Source: CAVSDF01 sp963726715 (GTDB lineage Bacteria > Bacteroidota > Rhodothermia > Rhodothermales > BA12). Taken from it: a stretch of 64,000 nucleotides of DNA. The stretch spans positions 248,001 to 312,000 of the forward strand of contig CAVSDF010000010.1 of the NCBI GenBank assembly GCA_963726715.1, read 5' to 3'. The translations under genes were made by a program, and so were the position numbers. This document shows, one piece after another, positions 56,278 to 64,000 of this stretch; within the stretch, counting starts at the first letter, position 1, and the number at the start of each line of letters is the position of its first letter. The notes beneath the pieces are model-generated. The model was not told where the DNA came from and did no database searches. It was given only the letters and a program-made list of their open reading frames with translations.

Positions 56278-58312
56278 TGAACTCCGAGTTTCCCCGCTGA
56301 TCGACGCGCTCAACGGAGTGGCCGAGGGAGTGATCGTGCTCGACCGCGAGCTCCGCTACGTCTACGTCAATCCCGAGGCGACCCGCCAGATCGGCCTTTC
56401 CGCCGCCGACCTGATCGGCAGAACGGCGTCGGAGGTCATCCCCGACGCCGCCACCTCGACGTTCCTGGCCACCTTCGAAGAGGCCCTCGCCACGGGCCTG
56501 CCCACCGTCTACCAGGGCTACGTCCCGGCGCGCGACCGGTGGTACGAGCAGCGCTGCTATCCGTACGCCGACGGCATCACCGTCCTCTTCCACGACATCA
56601 CCGAGCAGAAGCGCACCGAAAAGGCGCTCCTGGCCAGCGAGGACCGCTTCCGCACCCTTGCCGACGCGGCCCCGGTCCTCATCTGGATGTCGGACCTCAC
56701 GAAAGGCTGCTACTACTTCAACCAGCCCTGGCTCGACTTCACCGGGCGCCCGCTCGACGATCTCGTCGGCGCGAAGTGGGCCGGCGACATCCACCCCGAC
56801 GACCGCGTCGGCTGCCTGGGGATCTACGAATCGGCCTTCGACGCCCGCGAGCCCTTCGAGATGGAGTACCGGCTGCGCCGCCACGACGGGGCCTACCGCT
56901 GGCTCATCGACCGCGGCGCGCCGCAGTTCGACGGCGCGGGCGCCTTCACGGGCTTCATCGGCTCGTGCATCGACATCCACGAGCGGTGGAGTTCCGAGCG
57001 CCAGATGGCCTTCCTCGCCGACGCCTCGCACCTGCTCTCCTCGACGCTCGACCCCGAGGCGGTGCTCGCGCAGATCGCCGCGCTCGTCGTGCCGACGCTC
57101 GCCGACTGGTGCGCCATCCAGACCGTGACCGAGACGGGCGAGATCAAGCACCACGCGATCGTCCATGTCGATCCAGAGATGATGGCGCTCGCGGCAGATC
57201 TCAACGAGAGGTATCCGCCCGACCTCGACGCGCCCGGTGGACTCGGCCACGTCGTCCGCACCGGTGAGTCGCTGCTCATCACCGATGTGACGCCGGAGAT
57301 GATCGAGGCCGGAGCCAAGAGTCCCGAGCACCTCGCCACGCTGCGCACGCTCGGCATGACGTCGGCGCTCGTGGTGCCGCTCCGCACGCGGGAGCGCGTC
57401 ATCGGCGGCATCACGCTCATCGCCACGCACGGCAGCCGCCGCTACGACATGGCCGACGTGCGCTTCGCCGAAGAACTCGCCGCCCGCGCCGGCGCCGCCG
57501 GCGACAACGCGGCCCTCTACCGGCAGGCCCGCGAGGCCGAGGCGGCGCTCCGCGATCTCAACCAGGCCCTCGAAGAGCGCGTCGAGGCGCGCACGGTCGA
57601 ACTCGCCCGCACGAACCACGAGCTGGCCGTCCGCAACCGCGAGCTTCAGGACTTCGCCTACGTCGCCTCGCACGATTTGCAGGAGCCGCTGCGCAAGGTG
57701 CAGTCCTTCGCCGACCTGCTCGTCGCCAACCACGCGCCGACGCTCGGCGAGGAAGGGCAGCACTTCGTCGAGCGCATCCAGGCGGCGACCGAGCGCATGA
57801 GCCGGCTCATCAAAGACCTGCTCGCCTTCTCGCGCGTGGCCACCGAGCAGCGGCCCACGCTGCGCGTCGACCTCAACGAGACCCTCGCCGCCGTGCAGGT
57901 GGACCTGGAGATGCGCCTCGGCGAGACCGGCGGGAGGTTGGAGGCCAAGTCCCTGCCGACGGTCGTGGCCGACCCGCTGCAGATGCACCAGCTGCTGCTG
58001 AACCTCATCGGCAACGCGCTCAAGTTCCACCGCCCGGGCGTGCCCCCGGTCGTGCGCGTGCGCACGGAGCACGCGCGCGGCACCTTCCGGCTCGTCGTCG
58101 AGGACAACGGCATCGGCTTCGAGGCCCGTCACGCCGAGCGCATCTTCACGCCGTTCCAGCGCCTGCACGCGCGGCACGCGTACGACGGCACCGGCATCGG
58201 GCTGTCCATCGTGCGGCGCATCGCCGAGCGACACGGCGGGGCCGTCGAGGCGGAGAGCACGCCCGGCGAGGGCAGCCGCTTCACCGTCTCGCTGCCGCAG
58301 ATCCAGGGCTGA
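56278..58312 (+). CDS. PAS-PAS-GAF sensor histidine kinase, cytoplasmic
   Basis: ATG 56278 reads MNSEFPR and then stops; adding one base in the CCCC run at 56293-56296 joins it to PLIDALNGVAEGVIVLDREL, so an indel there is inferred. The frame itself is open from 56099. Domains: PAS 1 (about residues 10-120), PAS 2 with PAC (RFRTLADAAPVLIWMSDLTK; GFIGSCIDIHERW), GAF (LLSSTLDPEAVLAQIAALVV), coiled coil (LEERVEARTVELARTNHEL), HisKA with phospho-acceptor in FAYVASHDLQEPLRKVQSFA, and ATPase with LLNLIGNALKFHRPG, VEDNGIGFEA and GTGIGLSIVRRIAERHGG. There are no membrane helices. It probably senses redox, light or a small ligand. The BLUF gene and truncated receiver upstream may be functional neighbours. 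Confidence 0.87.
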
Positions 58313-58486
58313 GGGCCGTGTCACATCGTTGTCGAGAGGTTCGGGCGGAGCGCTCGCTGTCCGTCGGTCGCGGGCAAGGCCGCCCGAACCCGCTCCCACA
58401 GCCAACGACCAACGACACACCCAGCAGCAGAGGCCTGAGACACCACGGAGCCGCCTGCACCTGTCATGACGAACGCGCCTGTGTCC

Positions 58487-61400
58487 TCAGGCGCCGGGCG
58501 GGACGCCGAGAGAGGGAGATGCGGCGCTCGTCTGGCGCTTTTTGAGGGGTCCTTCCGGCAGGTCCGCGCGGAGCGCGACGAGGAGGGCCGGCAGCACGAG
58601 GAGCACGAGCGGCAGCTGCGCCGCCAGGCCCGACACGATGGCGATGGCGAGCGGCTTGAGCAGGCCCGAGCCTTCGCCGATGCCGATCGCGAGCGGCAGG
58701 AGCGCGAGGATCGCCGCGAGGGTCGTCATCGCAATCGGCCGCAGCCGGTTCGAGGCGGCGGCAAGGAGCGCCGTCTCCCGGTCCATCTCCGGCGGCAGCA
58801 CGCGCAGCTCCTCGACGTAAAACACGCTCACCTCGGTCACGATGCCGACGATCATCGCGATGCCCATCATCGACGAGATGTCGACGGCCGCGCCCGAGAT
58901 CCAGAGGCCGAGGTAGATCGCCGCGAGCGACAGGAGCGCCGTCACGAGCATGGCGATGGCCACTTTGAAGCGGCGATAGAGGGCGAGAAGCAGCAGGAAG
59001 ACGAGCGCCGTCGCGGCGCCGAAGACCGCGAGCAGGCCGCGGAAGGCCTCCTGCTGCTGCGCGTACAGCCCGCCGAGGCGGTAGGTGACGCCGAGCGGGA
59101 GCGTGTCCGGCGCGTCGAGGAAGGCCTGCACGTCGCCGATGGTCGAGCCGAGGTCGCGCCCGGAGATGCGGCCGGTGACGGCGACCATCCGGCGCAGGTC
59201 GGCGCGGGCGATCTGCGGCTGGCCGGTGACCGTCCGGATCGTCGCCACGTCGGAGACGCGCACCAGGTGGCCGTCGGGGGCGCGGAGGAGCAGGCGCGCC
59301 ACGTCGCGCGCGGTCTGCCTGCGCTCCGGCGCGACCCAGACGCGCACGTCGACGAGCTTCGGCCCCTGCCGCACCTGCGTCGCCACGTTGCCGCCGAGCA
59401 GGTCGCCGAGCGCCGCCGCGACATCCTGCGGCGTCATCCCCTGCAACCCGGCACGCGTACGGTCGACGACGACATCGAGGGCATCGCCGGCCGGCACGAT
59501 GCCGTCGGCCACGTCGACGACGCCCGCGATGCCGCCGAGGCCGTCCGCGACCGACGCCGCGAGGCGCGTCAGCGTCGCCGGATCGTCGGAGAAGAGCTGG
59601 ACCTCGATGGGCTGCGGGACGGCGGTCAGGTCGCCGATGAGGTCTTCCATCAGAAGCACGAGCTCGATTTCGAGCCCCGGCACGCGCGCCTCGATCTGGC
59701 CGCGCACGTCGTCCATGATCGCCTCGATGTCGCGCCGCGGAAGGGGCTTCAGGCGCACGAAGACGTCGCCCTCGTTGGCCTCCGTGAGCGCGCCGCCGAG
59801 CTGAAAGCCTGTCCGGCGGCTGTACGTGTCGACCTCGGGCGTGGCCTGCAGGATGGCCTCGACCTGCCTCACCATCGCGTCCGTCGCGCCGAGCGAGGTG
59901 CCGGGCGGCGAGAGGTAGTCGAGCACGAAACCGCCCTCGTCGGTCGGGGGGAGGAAGCCGCTGCCGACCTGCGTGTAGCCGATGACGCCCAACGTGAGCA
60001 GCGGCACGACGAGCACGAGCGCGAGAACGGGCCGCGCGACCACGCGGCGCCCGGCGGCGTCGTAGGCACGCTGCACCTGCGTCCAGATCCGCCCCGGCGG
60101 TTTTTCCTCCGCGTCCGTTTCCGTCAGCAGGTGCTCCGAGACGAGCGGCACGGCGACCCAGGCGACGAGGAACGACACGACGAGCGCGCGAGGCGAGCGT
60201 GAGCGAGAGCGCCTTGAAGAACTCGCCGGTCACGCCCGAGAGGAAGGCGGGCGGGATGTGGATGATGAGCGTCGCCGCCGACGAGGCCGCGAGCGGCCGC
60301 GTGAACTGCCGCGCGGCGAGCCGAACGCGCTGCCGCGGTCCGAGGCCGCGAAGCGCCTGGACGGCCTCGGTAGACTCCGCCTCGCCGCGGAGCGTCTTCA
60401 CGACGTGCTCGACCATCACGATCACGTCGTCGATGACGAGCCCCACGGCGGCGGCCATCCCGCCGAGCGTCATCACGTTGATCGTCTCGCCGAGGAGCGA
60501 GAGGATGAGCGCCGTGATGGCGAGCACGACCGGCACCGCGACGACGGCGACGACCGTGATCTTCCAACTCCGCAGAAAAATCAGCAGCACGAACGCCGCC
60601 AGGAAAACGCCGATCAGAACCGCATCGCGGACGCTGTTCGCCGACGCCAGGATGAGGTCCGACTGGTTGTACCACTGCGCCAGGGCCGTCCCCGGCGGCA
60701 GCGGCACACGGGCGAGCGCCGCCTCGACATCGCGGGCGATCTGGACCGTGTTGCCGCCGGGCTGCTGGTAGACGAGCACGAGCGTCGCGGGCTTGCCGTC
60801 GGCGGTGACGCGGGTGTAGACCGGCGCCTCGGCCGGGCGCACCGTCGCCACATCGCCGAGCCGCACGACGCCCTCCGGCCCGGCCCTCAGCACGATGTCC
60901 GGAATCTGCGAGACGGTGTCGAGCGGCGCCTCGGTGAAGGCGAGGTAGAGCTTGCTGCGGTCCTCGATGCGGCCGAGCGCCGTCACCACGTTCGACTGCC
61001 CGACGGCGGCGGCGAGATCGCCGATGGAGAGGCCGAACTGCGCGAGGCGCTCGGGGTCGGCCTCGACGCGGATCTCGCCCGTCGCGCCGCCCTGCGCCTC
61101 GACGCGCGCCACGCCCGCCACGGTTGCGAGCGTCGGGCGGAGCGTGTACTGCGCGAGGTCGTAGAGCGCGACCGGGTCTTGCGTCGTCGACGTGAGCGAG
61201 TAGCCGAGGACCGGGAAGACGGTCGGGTCCATCCGCCGCACCTCGAACTGCGTGCCCGCGGGCAGGCTCGGCAGCACGCCCGAGACCGCCGTCTGCACGT
61301 CGAGGAGCGCGATCGACATGTCGCGGCCCCAGCCGAAGTCGACCGACACCTCCGCCGATCCGCGGCTCGTGTTCGAGCGGAGGCCCTGCACGCCGGGCAG

Positions 61401-61685
61401 CGCGCGGAGCGCGGTTTCGAGGGGCGTCGTGACCTCGATGGCCATGCGTTCGGCGGCGCGGTCGCCCGCGTCGAGCGAGACGACGATGCGGGGGAAGCTG
61501 ACCTGCGGAAACAGGCCGACGGGCATCCCAAGCCCAGCCCAGAGGCCCGCCGCGGCCAGGACGACGAGCAGCACGACCGCGAAGCGGCCCTGGCGCGTGA
61601 CCCAGCCCTCGGGCGGCGCCTCAGCGGGCGTATCCGGCGAGGAGCGCTCCGGCGTCGCGTCGTGCGGTGCGAGAGGCGCCTTCAT
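58487..61685 (-). CDS. RND efflux pump, inner-membrane transporter (one frame break)
   Basis: The protein is about 1066 residues from ATG 61685. TM1 is FAVVLLVVLAAAGLWAGL, followed by a porter domain (LRALPGVQGLRSNTSRGSAE; VRRMDPTVFPVLGYSLTS). The TM4 proton-relay region is LGGMAAAVGLVIDDVIVMVE. The second half repeats the pattern with GYTQVGSGFLPPTDEGGFVL and MMGIAMIVGIVTEVSVFYVE. It is a proton-driven trimer for drugs or metals; the substrate is not evident. The frame breaks near 60190, in a GCGCGC run, between SLTLASRA and LVVSFLVAWVAV. The start overlaps the adaptor stop by four bases, and the order on the strand is TolC, adaptor, transporter. Confidence 0.93.
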
Positions 61686-62731
61686 CGGGCCACGCGGACC
61701 CGCAGGCCGTCGGAGAGCTGCACGAGGTTCGTGAGGACGAGCGAGTCGCCCGCCTGCACGCCGGAGGCGATGAAGCCCGTCAGGCTGTCGGATTCCGCGA
61801 CGACCGTCGCTGCGTGGCGCACGGCGCGCCCGCCGCGGACGGTGAAGACGACGAGGCCCTCGGGCGTCGGCAGGAGCGCGCCTCGGGGGGCGACGAGCGC
61901 GCGCGCCTCGGCGCCGTCGAACTGGCCGCGGACGACCTCGCCGAGCAGGAACGGCGTCCGCCCCGGCACGGCCACGATGACCTGCGCGAGGCGCGTCGTC
62001 GGGCTCAGCGCCTGCTCGACGCGCCGCACGCGCCCGGTCACCCGCGCCTCCGGCCGGTCGACCGCCGAGAGCGTGACCGCCTGCCCCGGCACCACGGCCA
62101 CCGCGTGCCCGGCGTCGACGCCGAGCGTGACGGAGAAGCCGCCGACGCCTGAGATCGAGGCGAGCGGCGCGCCCGCCGAGACGGTCTGGCCGGGCGCCAC
62201 GAACACCGTATCGACGACGCCCGCCGCCTGCGCCGTGACGGTCCGCTGCGCCCCCGCCTGCCCGAGCGCCCGTGCGCGCGCCTGCGCCGCGGCGACGAGC
62301 GCCTGTGCCGATTCGAGTTCCTGGCGCGTGGCCAGGTGGAGGTCGTAGCGCTCGCGCGTCGTGGCGAGCGCCGCCTGCTGCGCGCCGAGGTCGATCCGCG
62401 CCACGTCGAGGTCCGCTTGCGACGCCGCGCTCGGCGCGAGGCGCACGAGCAGCGCCCCGCGGCCGACCGCCTGCCCGGCCGCCACGGCCACGCTCTGCAC
62501 GACGCCCTCGAACGGGACCGTGTACATCCGCCCCGACCCCGGCTCGGCGACGGCCGAGCCGAAGCCCTCGAACGTGTTCGCAATCGCACCGTCGCGGACG
62601 ACCCGGACGGCCACGTCGGCGACCGGCTCGGGGGCGTCCGCTTCGAGGGAGGCCGCCTCGGGCGGAGCGCTCGGCGAGCCGCACGCGGGAAGCGCGAGCG
62701 CGGCGGCGATCAGGAGACGGAATCGGGTCAC
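61682..62731 (-). CDS. RND efflux periplasmic adaptor (membrane-fusion) lipoprotein
   Basis: The protein is 349 residues from GTG 62731. The lipoprotein signal is VTRFRLLIAAALALPACGSP. Next comes a lipoyl half-motif (VPFEGVVQSVAVAAGQAVGR; LLVRLAPSAASQADLDVARI), an alpha hairpin (YDLHLATRQELESAQALVAA), the second lipoyl half (AQAAGVVDTVFVAPGQTVSA; APLASISG), then beta-barrel and membrane-proximal domains (VIVAVPGRTPFLLGEVVRGQ; GVQAGDSLVLTNLVQLSDGL). It connects the RND transporter to the TolC-like channel. The start and stop overlap both neighbours by four bases (GTGA at 62728-62731; ATGA at 61682-61685), which fixes the GTG start. Confidence 0.93.
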   Translation of the reverse strand: MTRFRLLIAAALALPACGSPSAPPEAASLEADAPEPVADVAVRVVRDGAIANTFEGFGSAVAEPGSGRMYTVPFEGVVQSVAVAAGQAVGRGALLVRLAPSAASQADLDVARIDLGAQQAALATTRERYDLHLATRQELESAQALVAAAQARARALGQAGAQRTVTAQAAGVVDTVFVAPGQTVSAGAPLASISGVGGFSVTLGVDAGHAVAVVPGQAVTLSAVDRPEARVTGRVRRVEQALSPTTRLAQVIVAVPGRTPFLLGEVVRGQFDGAEARALVAPRGALLPTPEGLVVFTVRGGRAVRHAATVVAESDSLTGFIASGVQAGDSLVLTNLVQLSDGLRVRVAR

Positions 62732-64000
62732 TTGGGCGTGCGGAAGGGCGGCGGGAGCGGGCGGAGGGCCGGCTCGGTCGGCGGACCGGCGGGCGGCGCG
62801 AGCGGACGCCCGGCGGCGAGGTCGAGCGCGATGGCCGTCTCCGCGACGGCGCTCTCGGCCTGGAACAGTTGCAGCGCGAGGCCGAGCGCATCGACGCGCG
62901 CCTGGTAGTACGTCACCACGTCGGCCTGCCCGAACAGCAGCGCCTGGCCGTAGATCTCGACGAGGTGGCGGCGGGTGTCGTAGGCGAGCCGCGCCGCCTC
63001 GGCACGCTGCCGGGCGAGGACGAGCGCCGAGGCGCTCTGCGCGAGGGCCACCTCGGCATCGCGGCGCCGCGCCGCGTACTCGGCCAGCAGCACGGCCCGG
63101 CTCGCCGCCGCGAGGGCGATCCCGCCCTGGTTGCGGTCGAACAGCAGCGCCCGTCCGAGCCGGAGCAGCGGCAGCCCGCCGCTCACGGCCGGGCCGAGCG
63201 TGACGAGCCCGGCATCGCTGCGGGCGAGGGTCAGCCCGACGTTGATCGCGGGAAACTGCCCGAGCACGGCGGCGCGCAGGCCCGCCTCGCTCGATGCGTA
63301 GCCGAGGCGCAGCGCGCGCAGGTCGAGGCGCGTCGAGTCGAGCCCGGCGGCGAGCGTGGCGAACGGCGGGAACGACGGGCGCTGGCAGCGCGGCCGGCTG
63401 CACCATGACGCTCGTGTCGGCGGGGAAGCCGAGCGCGCCGATGAGCGCGAACGTCTCGTCGGCGATCTGGCGGTCTACGTCGAGCGCCGTCAGGCGGACG
63501 TCGCGGAAGGCCGCCTCCGCCGCGGCGCGGTCGACCTCGGTGATGAGGCGCCTGCGTTCGGCCTCGTTGAGCAGGTCGAGGCTCTGACGGAGCGCCTCGA
63601 CCTCGACGGCGAGCAGGTCGCGCTGCTGGCCCAGGTAGATCAGCCGGTACGCCGAGAGGCGCGCCTGCTGCGCGAGCTGCCACTCGGCATACGCGATGCC
63701 GAGGTCGGTCGAGTCGCGGATGGCGCTCGCAGCGGCGAGGCGTGCCCCGCGCGTGACGAGCGCCCCGAGGTCGAGCGCAATCCCGAGACCGACCGCTGTC
63801 TGGCTCGACGCGTCGCCGCCGCCGATGGGGACGTCGGCGCTCGCGGCGAGCTGCGGCGGTGGCAGGAGGCCCTCGGCGAAGAGCTGCGCCGCGACGACGC
63901 CCCGCCCCGCCCGGCGCGCGCGCAGGCCGGGGTTGGCGAGGACCGCCACGACCGCCGCCTCGTCCGGCGTCAGCCCGTCCGCGAGGTCGAGCGCGACCGG
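62728..64000 (-). CDS. TolC-family outer-membrane efflux protein, 5' end beyond window (one frame break)
   Basis: About 424 residues are visible; the start lies beyond the right edge. The first residues visible are PVALDLADGLTPDEAAVVAV, then LANPGLRARRAGRGVVAAQL, typical of the first helix of the TolC repeat. The internal repeat shows in LGQQRDLLAVEVEALRQSLD and RRDAEVALAQSASALVLARQ, and the second pore segment in YYQARVDALGLALQLFQAES. The tail is Pro-rich (PPTEPALRPLPPPFRTPK). The frame breaks near 63383-63390, between VMVQPAALP and PSFPPFATLAAGLDST. It forms the outer-membrane duct of the pump with the adaptor and RND genes that follow. Confidence 0.9.

Overview
The window is about 70% GC and reads as a chromosome fragment of a Gram-negative member of the Bacteroidota/Rhodothermota, probably Rhodothermales-like (Rubricoccus, Rubrivirga or Salinibacter relatives). 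The grounds are three type IX secretion (T9SS) C-terminal sorting domains, a PorV-type outer-membrane protein, TonB receptors with carboxypeptidase-regulatory N-terminal domains, a two-component regulator with a ligand-binding propeller, and short TATCTTC-type promoter elements instead of clear Shine-Dalgarno sites. Taxonomy is inferred from gene content only. No rRNA, tRNA or CRISPR array was seen.

Layout. 0-6.4 kb: a barrel protein, then a propeller sensor kinase and its NarL-type regulator, then an unknown gene. 6.6-9.8 kb: a secreted HExxH protease/propeller/barrel protein. 9.9-26.5 kb: ten minus-strand genes that look like one surface glycan-acquisition operon. In transcription order they are a T9SS family-10 hydrolase-like protein, a T9SS secreted protein, a TonB receptor, a second T9SS protein, PorV, two small outer-membrane proteins, an FAD oxidoreductase, a lipoprotein hydrolase-like protein, and an ABC solute-binding lipoprotein. 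No SusD and no ABC permease are present. 27-36.5 kb: an orphan kinase beside a duplicated kinase fragment, EngB, an alcohol dehydrogenase with an SRPBCC protein, two peptidases and CsaA. 36.6-38.2 kb: a lower-GC accessory island with a metallopeptidase and HicBA. 38.3-41 kb: a lipoprotein and a TonB receptor.

41.2-45.2 kb is a vitamin B12 locus: a cobalamin riboswitch, a BtuB-like receptor, a BtuG-like propeller lipoprotein and a [2Fe-2S] BFD-like protein. After it come a 7TM sensor kinase, tRNA-guanine transglycosylase (tgt) with an unusual zinc region, a repeat-bearing low-GC gap, sbcC, cvpA and yqeY. 54-58.3 kb is a scarred region with transposase and receiver-domain fragments, a BLUF photoreceptor and a PAS/GAF kinase. 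58.5-64 kb is a tripartite RND efflux operon cut by the right edge.

Two general cautions. At least ten otherwise intact genes need a one-base frame correction, which suggests indel errors in the assembly more than biology; those genes are given as single CDS spans with the break noted. Because GC is so high, long open frames lie antisense to nearly every gene and were ignored. Small palindromic repeats of several families occupy many of the gaps.
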